Positions 31,576-40,057 of a DNA stretch of 64,000 nt are shown one piece after another (the first letter of the stretch is position 1; every line of letters begins with the position of its first letter). The notes under the pieces were generated by a model. That model had not been told where the DNA came from and did no database searches. It saw nothing but the letters and a program-made list of their open reading frames with translations. Both the position numbers and the translations under genes were made by a program. The stretch spans positions 593,227-657,226 of the forward strand of contig JALHOP010000002.1 in NCBI GenBank assembly GCA_022842935.1, given 5' to 3'. The DNA is from Myxococcota bacterium. Lineage in GTDB: Bacteria; Myxococcota; XYA12-FULL-58-9; JALHOP01.

Positions 31576-31923
31576 TCAGGGCGCGCGCTCCACGATAAAA
31601 CCGAAAACGATTTTGCCATCCTTTACGCCTCCGGCGAAGTTAGTGAGCTTATACCCCTGGCTTTGGAGTCGTTCGGCAAAGAGGTCGCCGAGATGTTGGT
31701 GGTCGAACTGGGTCGTCTCTGGATACGGCGTCGTGAGCACGACGATCTGGTCCAAGGCACCGGGCTGCATCAGCTTGAGCTTGAGCGCCTCGAACAGTCC
31801 ATTGACCATCCCAATTGCGCTCGCGCGACTTTGAGGACTCGCGGGCGCCTGGGGAGCGGGTTGGCGCGCCGGCTCAGCAGACGGGGCGATGGGAGCATGG
31901 GTTTCAGACACGCGAAAGGTCAT
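31576..31923 (-). CDS. unknown small protein with Pro/Ala-rich N-terminus
   Basis: 115 residues from the ATG at 31923. The first 40 are Pro/Ala/Ser-rich and probably disordered. The rest forms a plausible alpha/beta domain: MVNGLFEALKLKLMQPGA, a strand IVVLTTPYP, a helix HLGDLFAERLQSQGYKL, and a closing strand GKIVFGFIVERAP. No family recognised. Flanked by a 216-base gap towards the helicase gene in which I see no gene. Function unknown. Confidence 0.65.
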   Translation of the reverse strand: MTFRVSETHAPIAPSAEPARQPAPQAPASPQSRASAIGMVNGLFEALKLKLMQPGALDQIVVLTTPYPETTQFDHQHLGDLFAERLQSQGYKLTNFAGGVKDGKIVFGFIVERAP

Positions 31924-32078
31924 GACCGTCTCGATGATCGCGCATAAGGGCGTCCAAGACGCACGCGCGTTGTCCTTGTTATCGGGAGGGCGCGCGGTTG
32001 GATGTTGTGACGCGGTGGCACTCCGCCTGGCCTGACCGCCCCCGCGCGCGTCTCGACCAGCGACATTCGTGACCGCGT

Positions 32079-32615
32079 TCAGCGTTTCAAGGCAGCCATC
32101 GCTGCAGCGTCCCAATCGATGCCGCCAGCACCACGAACGTCAGCGCGGAATCGATTCGCCACGACTTCGAGCGTCGCGTCATGAAAAGCCACGACGAAAT
32201 GCCGCCAGCGCGCGAGAAACGCGACAGGATCGTGGGCCGGGTGAACCGCGTTTCGCCTCTCGAGCTTACGGATCATGGACGAGTCTTCGATCGCGAACGA
32301 GCGATAAGGCTCGAGACCTCGACGAGCGAGCGGGTGACCTGCAAAGGCTTCATCGTTGGGCGGGCCGAGCACGCAGCACAGAACCATGTCGAAGGTGACG
32401 AGCGCGACCCTGTCACCATCCACGCTCCCCTGCACTCCCTGCGTGCGCCCCGGCCACAACGGACTGACGAAGTAGACCACCACGGCACGATTCTCGTCCT
32501 GCACGAGTCTCGGCATCGGAGCGGCAGCTTCCGGCCAAGGTAGGTCCGGGGCCACGCGGACGCGATCGCGATCGTCAACATCGTAGAGCATGCGCGTTGG
32601 GGGCTTGAGTGCCAT
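32079..32615 (-). CDS. conserved-looking unknown protein
   Basis: 178 residues from the ATG at 32615. Soluble, with no signal or membrane segment. Notable segments are RMLYDVDDRDRVRVAPDLPW, a strand AVVVYFVSPLW, ALVTFDMVLCCVLGPPND, and the C-terminal FVVAFHDATLEVVANRF. Balanced composition and high third-position GC argue for a real folded enzyme-like or binding protein, but I do not recognise the family. Divergent from the YjbR-like gene, with 48 bases between starts. Confidence 0.65.
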   Translation of the reverse strand: MALKPPTRMLYDVDDRDRVRVAPDLPWPEAAAPMPRLVQDENRAVVVYFVSPLWPGRTQGVQGSVDGDRVALVTFDMVLCCVLGPPNDEAFAGHPLARRGLEPYRSFAIEDSSMIRKLERRNAVHPAHDPVAFLARWRHFVVAFHDATLEVVANRFRADVRGAGGIDWDAAAMAALKR

Positions 32616-32663
32616 CTTGTGCGTACCACGACGACCCTCTGGGCACACCAGCCCGTTTCGACG

Positions 32664-33047
32664 ATGATGCGAGCGGGCATGGGTGACGCGACGAACATCG
32701 CAAGGCTGCGCAAGCTCTGCATGAGCTTCCCCGAGGCCAATGAGCGCATCTCCCACGGCGAGCCCACCTGGTTTGCCGGCAAGGGAAAGGTGTTCGCTAT
32801 GCTGGACAACCATCACCACGGGTCCAAGCACTTGGCGGTATGGCTACCCCAGCCCTACGGCGTCCAAGAGGCGCTCATCGCCAAAAATCCTAAGCGCTTC
32901 TTCAAGCCACCTTACATGGGTCCATCGGGCTGGGTCGCGGTGGTGCTCGATGGCAAGACGCCGTGGAAGCTCCTCGAACAGCTCATGCGCGACGGATACG
33001 CGCTGATCGCGTCAGCGAAGCTCAAGAAGGCGCTGGCCGATCGGTAG
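32664..33047 (+). CDS. MmcQ/YjbR family protein (DUF419)
   Basis: 127 residues from the ATG at 32664; an ATG at 32679, which has GAGCGGG upstream, gives 122 residues, nearer the family norm. Family features are LRKLCMSFPEANERISHGEP, the strand FAGKGKVFAMLD, and the C-terminal WVAVVLDGKTPWKLLEQLMR followed by SAKLKKAL. The MmcQ/YjbR fold resembles double-wing DNA-binding domains, but the cellular role is unknown. A remnant of an ArsR-type gene lies 130 bases downstream. Confidence 0.85.
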   Translation: MMRAGMGDATNIARLRKLCMSFPEANERISHGEPTWFAGKGKVFAMLDNHHHGSKHLAVWLPQPYGVQEALIAKNPKRFFKPPYMGPSGWVAVVLDGKTPWKLLEQLMRDGYALIASAKLKKALADR

Positions 33048-33177
33048 CGGAGCGCCTCGCTCGCGGCGCAAAGCGCGTCATTCCGAAGCGCAGTCCCCAG
33101 AAAAAGAAGACGTCGCCATCGTAGCCCCTGCGGCTCATGTACGCGATAACGCACAGACAGGAGGGCTCCGCAATAAC

Positions 33178-33300
33178 TTGAAGGCCCGCCTCGATTCCTC
33201 CTTCGCGGCGCTGTCGGACACCACGCGACGCGGCATTCTCGAGCACCTCGGACGGTCCGACGCTTCGATCAGAAGGCCGGCGAAACGCTGGTCGTCGTAA
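33178..33300 (+). pseudogene. remnant of an ArsR-type HTH regulator
   Basis: A 40-codon frame opening at TTG 33178 reads LKARLDSSFAALSDTTRRGI and then LEHLGRSDASI, which matches the beginning of ArsR-family regulators (DPTRRAIL..L..GDASV). It then breaks down into Arg/Pro-rich sequence and stops at 33300, before the recognition helix. AGGAGG is preserved at 33159-33164, so the original translation signal survives. After the break, another frame reads RFDQKAGETLVVVSDLYP, which could derive from a downstream partner joined by a deletion. The flanking sequence from 33048 to 33349 contains no other gene that I can support. Confidence 0.55.
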
Positions 33301-33349
33301 GCGACCTCTACCCATGTGAGCGGACCACGTAGCGCGGCGGGCCAGTCCC

Positions 33350-34018
33350 ATGGCATCGAACATCCCCATGAGCACGACTCCTACCCGCATCGTGCATTAC
33401 GGCGACGCGCTGCAATGGCTTGCCGAGGCGGGGCCCTTTCCCGGTTGTTCGTTCATCACGTCGATGCCCGATGTCTCGGAGCTGGGCGGCATGACGGCGG
33501 GCGCGTGGAAAACGTGGTTTCGCGACGCCGCCGGCGCCATCCTCTCGCGGCTGCCGGATGATGGCGTCGCCTTGTTCTATCAGTCCGACATCAAGTTGAA
33601 CGGCGAGTGGATCGACAAGGGCTATCTCTGTAGCCGCGCCGCCGAGGACCACGGCTGCGTCACGCTGCTGCACAAGATCGTGTGCCGCAAGCCACCCGGC
33701 ACTCTCGCGTTCGGAAGACCCGCCTACGCGCATCTCGTGGGCTTTTCCCGCGCAGTGCGTCTCAACATGTCGCGCTCTCAACCCGACGTGCTCGCCGACC
33801 CCGGCGAAAGTGCGTGGACGCGTGGCATGGGCCGCGAAGCATGTCGTCTGGCTTGCCGCTTCGTCGTCGACAATACGAGCTCGCACACGATCATCGATCC
33901 GTTCTGTGGGCGCGGCAGCATCCTTGCCGCCGCCAATGAGCTCGGCCTCAACGCCATTGGCGTCGAGCTCAACCGCAAGCGCGTCGGTCAAGCGCGTCAG
34001 TGTTCGTTTGCCGACTGA
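33350..34018 (+). CDS. SAM-dependent methyltransferase of the DNA amino-methylase fold, with atypical motif IV
   Basis: 222 residues (an ATG at 33368 is an alternative start). The cofactor-binding motif is at the C-terminal end: IIDPFCGRGSILAAANELG followed by AIGVELNRKR, as in beta-class DNA amino-methyltransferases, where the catalytic motif precedes the SAM motif. The catalytic position, usually (D/N/S)PP(Y/F), is here FITSMPDVSE near residue 36. A following strand (GVALFYQSDIKLNGEW) and the K/R-rich VCRKPPGTLAFGRP complete the domain. There is no target-recognition domain and no restriction gene nearby, so an orphan methylase acting on DNA or possibly RNA is the best description. Confidence 0.7.
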   Translation: MASNIPMSTTPTRIVHYGDALQWLAEAGPFPGCSFITSMPDVSELGGMTAGAWKTWFRDAAGAILSRLPDDGVALFYQSDIKLNGEWIDKGYLCSRAAEDHGCVTLLHKIVCRKPPGTLAFGRPAYAHLVGFSRAVRLNMSRSQPDVLADPGESAWTRGMGREACRLACRFVVDNTSSHTIIDPFCGRGSILAAANELGLNAIGVELNRKRVGQARQCSFAD

Positions 34019-34280
34019 CGCGGCGTACGCCATAGCGGTCTTGCCTGCACAAGGGCGGCGAGCGAGTTGGCTCGCTCGTTCGTCGGTAGTTTCATGGCCT
34101 GATCGAGCGGTGTGCCGCCGGCGTCTGTAAGGGTGACAGACTTGGGCCGAAATCATCCCACGCTCATGAAGACGGGCCGTGGCATCCCAGCTATGGGACT
34201 TCCAGGCGCGGTGGGCTCCGTGCTCTACGTTCGAGCTCAGCTAGAGCAGCGCCGGGACAGCTTCGTGAAGGGGGTCTACA

Positions 34281-35030
34281 TCAGCCCGCGCTGTGGCCAA
34301 GGTCTCTGCAATACGCGTCGACCTGGATGCGGAGCGATGCTGCGTCTGCGCAACGTTCGAAGAGCAGGTTCACGCCGAGGCTCGCGAGCGACCCCCGAAG
34401 GGTGGTTTCGTCCGGCCCGCCGCCGCCGAACATCCCGTGAATTGGGAAGCGTGCAGCCGCCAGCTGTTCGAGCGTTCCGAGCATGGAGGGCGTCGTGATC
34501 ACTGCGCCAAGATTCCTGATATTGGCCTCCGTCCGCACGGCTGCGAAGAGCGGCGAGTGCGCCAAGAAGTCTGCGACGCGCTTGCAGGAGCGGGCCCTGT
34601 CGAACATGCCCTCCATGATGTGCGACCACTCGGCGTTGTAGACGGCGTGCTCCTTACCCACGCGGTGGCACACGTTGTTGAACGCCTGCGCGACCTCCAG
34701 CTCGACAAGCAGCTGCCGAAGCTGGGTATCGCTCAGGTGGTGAAGGGCCGCGTTCACGTCGCTCGTGTTTGCGGCCTGCATCAGCGCAGCGGGCACTGCG
34801 GTAGTCTGCGGCGCGGCGACACGTGATTCAGTCCGAGCGGGCTGTTCGCTTGCCGTTGCCTTGGTAGTGGGCGGGGGCGCAAGATCGATCGCACTCACCC
34901 CTGCGCCCGACTGCGCCGCGACGGGAGGGGGCCCACGCGTGGGGTCAGCGCGATATGTGGTGGTCCCCGGAGGCGGAAACCCATCGATGCCAAGGGCGTT
35001 GGATACGGCGGCACAGATGCGGTCGAACAT
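34281..35030 (-). CDS. unknown protein with Pro/Ala-rich N-terminus and helical C-terminal domain
   Basis: 249 residues. Residues 1-85 are a short amphipathic start (MFDRICAAVSNALGIDGF) and a disordered Pro/Thr/Ala-rich stretch. The rest is a helical domain (ALHHLSDTQLRQLLVELEVA; NAEWSHIMEGMFDRARSCKR; IRNLGAVITTPSMLGTLEQL) ending in a Cys-containing tail. No signal peptide, membrane segment or known motif. High third-position GC supports coding. The 262 bases between its stop and the methyltransferase gene show nothing convincing. Confidence 0.65.
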   Translation of the reverse strand: MFDRICAAVSNALGIDGFPPPGTTTYRADPTRGPPPVAAQSGAGVSAIDLAPPPTTKATASEQPARTESRVAAPQTTAVPAALMQAANTSDVNAALHHLSDTQLRQLLVELEVAQAFNNVCHRVGKEHAVYNAEWSHIMEGMFDRARSCKRVADFLAHSPLFAAVRTEANIRNLGAVITTPSMLGTLEQLAAARFPIHGMFGGGGPDETTLRGSLASLGVNLLFERCADAASLRIQVDAYCRDLGHSAG

Positions 35031-35481
35031 GCTCAGCCTCTAGTGAAAACGTTGTCGATCCGCGAGTTTTACAGTCTCTCGTGGACGCGGCCTGCAACAA
35101 CGCGACCTTTCCTTCGTGAAAACAACCGCATGATCTTTGTCCTGGTTGCATGTATCGGCGTCACGCGCTGCTCCGTTGCTACGAATCTGGTGGTCGCTTG
35201 GCGCTTACGTGAGCAGGAAGATGGCGTCTGTGGGGTTCTCAGGGATGCTGGGCCTCACGAATTCTCTTCGAGATTCTCATTCGGATCGCCGCCCTTCGCG
35301 ATCGCGTTGCTCGAGTCGGTTCGCTTTGCGTGCCGGCTTCTCGACGAGCACCGCGAACGCGGCGCAAAGGTCCTGCGGACAGCCGTGAATTAGACGGCCC
35401 CGGTCGACCTTTTCCCCCAAGCCCGTGGTCCTCCATGCGTATCAAGTACGGGGAGTCGCGGAATGAATCTCAGCCTGTGGT
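35031..35481. other. 451-base interval without a supported gene
   Basis: Several short frames cross this interval on both strands (for example 35043-35393 rightward and 35239-35445 leftward), but their composition is shadow-like, they lack clear ribosome-binding sites, and I recognise no domain. The stretch 35031-35160 is less GC-rich than its surroundings and probably holds the promoter of the leftward gene ending at 34281. No tRNA-like fold or strong repeat seen. Confidence 0.4.
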
Positions 35482-35961
35482 CTAACTTTCGTGACTCACG
35501 CGAAGCACGTTTCGTCTTGCATCGAGCTTCACGGCGATCAGTTCGTTGGTGAGGTGTTCGCCGAAGCTGTAGTCGACAACGAACAGCAGCCCTTTGTCAG
35601 CGTGAACGCCGATTCCAACAAGTTGCAAGAGGCCGAGCGCATCTTCGCGGTTCGTGTCGCCGAACAGCGCTTCCACCGTCTCATCGTCGAGCTCGTCAAA
35701 ATGGAAGTCGATGAACGCCGCGACGACGCCGTCCGCGCCGCGGGCCGCATCCACCGCGATCGCCTTGCGCGCCTCGACATCGACGTCTTCGAGCGCGTCA
35801 ATCATCTGCGAAGCACGCAGAAGGTCGGCCGCTGAAAGCCCCTCTCCAACAAAGAGTGACGGGCGCGCCGCGCGTCCCGCATCGCCGTTCTCGCGTCGTA
35901 CGTAGGCGCCGTCCGCAGCAATCTCGACCGAGCCGAACAAGCGAGTCGTCAGCGTGGGCAT
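35482..35961 (-). CDS. small acidic unknown protein, possibly DUF2004-like
   Basis: 159 residues, strongly acidic. Begins with a strand-rich segment (LFGSVEIAADGAYVRRENG), followed by SLFVGEGLSAADLLRASQMI, a helical region (FIDFHFDELDDETVEALFGD) and C-terminal strands (LFVVDYSFGEHLTNELIAVK). The pattern of a small barrel-like start and a C-terminal YSFG..LT..L.V resembles DUF2004 proteins as I remember them, some of which are immunity-like, but this is a weak assignment. No toxin gene is adjacent. The 218 bases between its start and the carboxylase operon show nothing convincing. Confidence 0.65.
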   Translation of the reverse strand: MPTLTTRLFGSVEIAADGAYVRRENGDAGRAARPSLFVGEGLSAADLLRASQMIDALEDVDVEARKAIAVDAARGADGVVAAFIDFHFDELDDETVEALFGDTNREDALGLLQLVGIGVHADKGLLFVVDYSFGEHLTNELIAVKLDARRNVLRVSHES

Positions 35962-36179
35962 GGACGCACTCTAGCGTTCAGCACCCTGAGCGTCCAATCA
36001 TCGATCGACCGAAGAGAAGAGCTCTCTTGCCGGCGATGGTCGACACGCGGAGTCGGGCGAAAACGGACGCGACGACGCGCTTCGCAACGCGCGGCCAGCG
36101 TCAACACCGTTGGTGGAGTCGGCCAATGAAAGATGGCCATCGCCGGCCTGGAGCAGAGTTGTACACTGGCGTCGCGGTG

Positions 36180-36689
36180 CTACTCGACCACGCAGAGCAC
36201 CGCGCCACCATCGACCGCCGCGCCCTCTTTCGCGGTCAGCGATTTCACCACACCAGCGCGGGGCGCGCGCAGCTCGTTCTCCATCTTCATGGCCTCGACG
36301 ACGAGCAAGCCCTGGCCCTCGGCGACCTCTTGCCCCTCTTTGACAAGCACGGCGACGACCTTGCCGGGCATGGGCGACGTAATCGCGACGGGGCCACCTT
36401 CTCCCACGGCGCTCTCTTGAACCTTGCGCAGGCGTACCTTGCGCAGGTCGAGCACCTCGACGCTTACGACCTCGCCGCGCACCAGAAGGTTTTGCGCGCC
36501 GTCGGGCGTGCGCTCCGACTCGATGTTGTAGGCATGGTCATCGAGCAGGAGCGAAAGCGTCGTGTCGTTCAACGCACGCGCGTCGACGTCCATCGCACGC
36601 CCGTCCATCGTAAGGCGATAGCGCTCGGGGCCGATCTCGACGATCTCGATCTGCCGCTCTTCACCGTTGACGATCGCAACGTAGTGCAT
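36180..36689 (-). CDS. biotin carboxyl carrier protein of acyl-CoA carboxylase
   Basis: 169 residues from the ATG at 36689, which overlaps the stop of the upstream biotin carboxylase gene (ATGA). The C-terminal biotinyl domain has the canonical VEAMKMEN, whose central Lys is biotinylated, preceded by ITSPMPGKVVAVLVKEGQEV. The N-terminal 85 residues (IVNGEERQIEIVEIGPERYR) form a beta-rich extension like that in carrier subunits of propionyl/methylcrotonyl-type carboxylases. It carries carboxybiotin between the two catalytic subunits encoded immediately upstream. Last gene of the operon. Confidence 0.93.
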   Translation of the reverse strand: MHYVAIVNGEERQIEIVEIGPERYRLTMDGRAMDVDARALNDTTLSLLLDDHAYNIESERTPDGAQNLLVRGEVVSVEVLDLRKVRLRKVQESAVGEGGPVAITSPMPGKVVAVLVKEGQEVAEGQGLLVVEAMKMENELRAPRAGVVKSLTAKEGAAVDGGAVLCVVE

Positions 36690-38344
36690 CAGCCACCACC
36701 ACCGCGCCAAGCAGCCTGACGCCAGCCCTGCGAGCGCGACGTGCCCTGACCACCAGGGGTCAGCGACCGCGCGTCGCGCCGGAAATTGTTCACCACGGCG
36801 GCGACCACCGCGACGTCGACGAGCTCGGAGGGCACCTTCACCGCGGGAGCCGCCATCATCTCGGCGATGGTTCCCGTGTGATAGTCGCCCTTGATGAAGT
36901 CCGGGTGGTCGAGCAGCCGTCGCAAGAACGCGCCGTTGGTGATCACGCCCTTGACCGCCGTCTCGCTCAAGGCGCGCTGCAGACGCCGACGTGCGCGCTC
37001 GCGGTCCTCGGCCCACACCGTGACCTTCGCGATCATCGGGTCATAAAACCGCGTGACCTCGGAGTTACTCGAAACACCGCAATCGACGCGCACGCCCGGC
37101 CCATGCGGCAACACCAGCTCACTGATGTGTCCCGGCGCCGGCATGAAGTTGCGGTCCGCGTCTTCGGCGTAGATGCGCGCCTCGATCGCGTGTCCGCTGC
37201 GGCGGATAGAGTCCTGCGTGAATGCGAGTGGCATACCCTGAGCGGTCTTCACCTGCGCCTCGACGAGGTCGAGGCCACAGCACAGCTCGGTCACCGGATG
37301 CTCGACCTGCAAGCGGGTGTTCATCTCGAGGAAATAAAACGCACCCGAAGCGTCGACCAAGAACTCACAGGTACCGGCGCCTACGTAGTTCACCGCATCG
37401 CCAGCCCGGCAGGCGACCTCACCCATCTTGCGACGAATGGTCTCGTCGATCGCCATCGACGGCGTCTCTTCGATGACCTTCTGGTGCCGGCGCTGCATGG
37501 AGCACTCGCGCTCACCCAACCAGACGCACTTGCCGTCCGGGCCGCCGAAGATCTGAATCTCGACGTGGCGCGGGCGCACGATGACCTTCTCGATGTAGAC
37601 GCTGTCGTCGCCAAAGGCGCTCTTCGCTTCGGAGCGCGCCGCGCGATACGCCGACGCGAGATCTTCGGCCTTGTAGACCGCCCGCATGCCCTTGCCGCCG
37701 CCGCCCGCCGAGGCTTTCAGCATCACCGGATAGCCGATGCTGTCGGCGAACTTGCGCGCCGCCTCTTCAGTGGGAATCGCGCCATCAGAGCCAGGCACGA
37801 CCGGCACACCGGCCTTCTTCATCGCTTCGCGAGCGCCTGTCTTCGAGCCCATCGTCCGCATCGCCGCCGGGGGCGGACCGATGAACGTAATGCCCGCGTC
37901 GGCGACCGCTTGAGCGAACCCAGCGTTCTCCGACAAGAAGCCGTAGCCCGGGTGAATCGCGTCCGCTTTCGCCTTCTTTGCCGCGGCCAGCACCTTATCG
38001 ATGTCGAGATACGACTCGCGCGCCGGCGCTGGGCCAAGGTGCATCGCGAATTCGCAGGCGCGTACGTGCAGCGCGCCACGGTCGGCGTCCGAGTAGACGG
38101 CGATCGGCATGATGTCCATGTCGCGCAGCGTGCGAGCGACGCGGACCGCGATCTCACCGCGGTTGGCGATGAGCACGCGCTTGAAGGTCTTCACGCCCTT
38201 CATGACTTTGGTGGTGCCGTTCACCTTTGGGGCGACGACGCCGTTCTTCGAGGCAGCGGGGGTCACGGGCGCCTTCGCCGCGATAGCCGACTTGGTCGAT
38301 TTCGCTTTCGGCTTGGCGTCCGCGGTTGCCTTTTGTTTGCTCAC
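36689..38344 (-). CDS. biotin carboxylase subunit of acyl-CoA carboxylase
   Basis: 551 residues from a GTG at 38344, which has AGGAG about ten bases upstream. Carboxylates biotin using ATP and bicarbonate. After a 50-residue Lys/Ala-rich leader comes the biotin carboxylase core: FKRVLIANRGEIAVRVARTL, the Gly-rich ATP loop KASAGGGGKGMRAV, CSMQRRHQKVIEETPS, and the catalytic EMNTRLQVEHPVTE. The C-terminal 60 residues extend past the usual AccC end, perhaps to bridge subunits. The leader is absent from typical AccC proteins and could be a flexible tail or an upstream misread, but the next ATG before MKGVKTFKR lacks an obvious ribosome site. Stop overlaps the carrier gene. Confidence 0.93.
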   Translation of the reverse strand: MSKQKATADAKPKAKSTKSAIAAKAPVTPAASKNGVVAPKVNGTTKVMKGVKTFKRVLIANRGEIAVRVARTLRDMDIMPIAVYSDADRGALHVRACEFAMHLGPAPARESYLDIDKVLAAAKKAKADAIHPGYGFLSENAGFAQAVADAGITFIGPPPAAMRTMGSKTGAREAMKKAGVPVVPGSDGAIPTEEAARKFADSIGYPVMLKASAGGGGKGMRAVYKAEDLASAYRAARSEAKSAFGDDSVYIEKVIVRPRHVEIQIFGGPDGKCVWLGERECSMQRRHQKVIEETPSMAIDETIRRKMGEVACRAGDAVNYVGAGTCEFLVDASGAFYFLEMNTRLQVEHPVTELCCGLDLVEAQVKTAQGMPLAFTQDSIRRSGHAIEARIYAEDADRNFMPAPGHISELVLPHGPGVRVDCGVSSNSEVTRFYDPMIAKVTVWAEDRERARRRLQRALSETAVKGVITNGAFLRRLLDHPDFIKGDYHTGTIAEMMAAPAVKVPSELVDVAVVAAVVNNFRRDARSLTPGGQGTSRSQGWRQAAWRGGGG

Positions 38345-38358
38345 GGTCGGGGCTCCTG

Positions 38359-39897
38359 TCACAGCGGGATGTTGCCGTGTTTGCGCGCCGGGGAAACGAC
38401 GCGCTTGTCGCGCAGCATGTCGAACGCGCGTGCGATACGCGGTCGCGCCATGTCGGGGGTGATCACTTCGTCGACGAAGCCGCGCTCGGCCGCCTTGAAC
38501 GGCGTCGCGAACTCCTCGCGGTAGGTGGCCGCGAGCTTTTTCTTCAAGGCCGCGTCGTTCGGAGCCTTGGCGAGCTCCGACTTGTAGACCACGCTGGTGG
38601 CGGTCTCGGGCTGCATCACCGCGATCTCGGCGGTCGGCAGCGCATAGATGATGTCGCCTTTGATGTGCTTCGAGGCCATCATCACGTAGGCGGCGCCGTA
38701 GGCCTTGCGCAAAATCAGGGTGACCTTCGGAACCGTGGCCTCCGCGAAAGCGTACATGAGCTTCGCCGCGTGTTGCACGAGGCCCGCGTGCTCCTGCTCG
38801 GCGCCGGGCAAGAACCCGGGCGCGTCCACCAACGTCAGTAGCGGAATGTTGAAGCAGTCGCAGAAGCGGATGAAGCGCGCCGCTTTCTGCGAGCCATGAA
38901 TATCGAGGCAGCCCGCAAGCTGGTTCGGTTGGTTTGCGACAACGCCGATCACCTTGCCACCAATGCGGGCGAGGGTGGTGACCACGTTCTTCGCGAAGCC
39001 CTCGTGGAGCTCGAACATCGTGCCGGTGTCGACAATGGCGCGAATCGCGTCTTTCACGTCGTACGTGCGCGACGGCGACTCGGGCACGATGAGCGCAAGA
39101 CCGGTCGAGCTCCCGGTGGCCTCGGCCTCGTAACGCGGCGAGTCTTCGGCGTAGTTCGACGGCAGATACGTGAGCAGCTCGCGCACGCGCTCGATGCAGG
39201 CCGCGTCGTCGGGGGCCAAGATGTGCGCGATGCCGCTGCTCTCGGCGTGGATGCGCGCGCCGCCCAGACCGTCTTTCGTGATGCTCTGGCTGCTGACGCT
39301 CTGCACGACCTCGGGGCCGGCCATGAACAGCGAGCCCTGACCCTCGACCATGAAAACCACGTCCGCGACACCGACGCTGCACGCCGCGCCGCCAACGCAT
39401 GGTCCCATGACGCAGGCGATTTGCGGCACGACGCCCGAGGCCTGCATGTTGCGAAACAACACGTCACCGTAGCCCGCGAGCGCGCCAATGCCCTCCTGGA
39501 TACGGGCGCCAGCGCTATCGAGTAGCGCGACGATAGGGGCGCCGACCTGCTTTGCGAGGTCCATCACCTTGCAGATCTTCTCGCCGTGCGCCTTCGAGAT
39601 GGTTCCGCCGACGACCGTGAAGTCCTGCGCGTAGACGAACACTTGCCGGCCCTCGACGCTACCGTAACCGGTGACCACCCCGTCGCCAGGGTGCCGCATA
39701 TCGGCCATGCCGAAAGCCGCGCTGTCGTGGGTCATGAGCTTGTCGAGCTCAATGAAACTGCCAGGGTCGAGGAGCGCTTCAATGCGCTCGCGCGCAATGA
39801 GGCGGCCGGCTTCGCGATGGCGCTGGATGCGTTCCTTGCCACCGCCGCCTTCGGCCAAAGCGTTCAACTCGGCAAGGGTGCTCGTACGATTGCTCAT
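38359..39897 (-). CDS. acyl-CoA carboxylase carboxyltransferase (PccB-like beta subunit)
   Basis: 512 residues, the normal length for propionyl-CoA carboxylase beta subunits. Transfers the carboxyl group from carboxybiotin to an acyl-CoA. The N-half has ARERIEALLDPGSFIELD and LLDSAGARIQEG (oxyanion/CoA site). The C-half has VDAPGFLPGAEQEHAGLVQH and KAYGAAYVMMASKHIKGD. Propionyl-CoA enzymes usually have Asp where this protein has the Val of AAYVMM, so acetyl-CoA or a longer acyl-CoA may also be accepted (see findings). First gene of a tight operon: 14 bases separate its stop from the biotin carboxylase start. Confidence 0.93.
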   Translation of the reverse strand: MSNRTSTLAELNALAEGGGGKERIQRHREAGRLIARERIEALLDPGSFIELDKLMTHDSAAFGMADMRHPGDGVVTGYGSVEGRQVFVYAQDFTVVGGTISKAHGEKICKVMDLAKQVGAPIVALLDSAGARIQEGIGALAGYGDVLFRNMQASGVVPQIACVMGPCVGGAACSVGVADVVFMVEGQGSLFMAGPEVVQSVSSQSITKDGLGGARIHAESSGIAHILAPDDAACIERVRELLTYLPSNYAEDSPRYEAEATGSSTGLALIVPESPSRTYDVKDAIRAIVDTGTMFELHEGFAKNVVTTLARIGGKVIGVVANQPNQLAGCLDIHGSQKAARFIRFCDCFNIPLLTLVDAPGFLPGAEQEHAGLVQHAAKLMYAFAEATVPKVTLILRKAYGAAYVMMASKHIKGDIIYALPTAEIAVMQPETATSVVYKSELAKAPNDAALKKKLAATYREEFATPFKAAERGFVDEVITPDMARPRIARAFDMLRDKRVVSPARKHGNIPL

Positions 39898-40057
39898 GGG
39901 GGCCCCCAGGTTGTCGGCGCTCCTTATCGAGCGCCTCCCCAGGGGGTCAAGCCGCAGCGCTCCCTCCCCGTCGGTGACCGATGGCCCCGCTTGCCGCGAT
40001 GGCACTTGCCGGGCTCGCGGTTTCGGCAGCCCGCTACGAGAACGCGGGTGTAGGAAC

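Noticed and set aside
35043..35393. 116-codon rightward frame in the gap between two leftward unknown genes
   Set aside because: No ribosome site, irregular codon use and no domain similarity that I can recognise.
36878..38524. 548-codon rightward open frame opposite the biotin carboxylase gene
   Set aside because: Shadow frame with Arg/His/Val-rich composition and no motif; the minus strand carries the conserved biotin carboxylase.
38345..39400. Upstream extension of the biotin carboxylase frame to 39400
   Set aside because: This stretch overlaps the conserved carboxyltransferase gene in another frame and is Arg/His-rich; the GTG at 38344 with AGGAG upstream is the sensible start.
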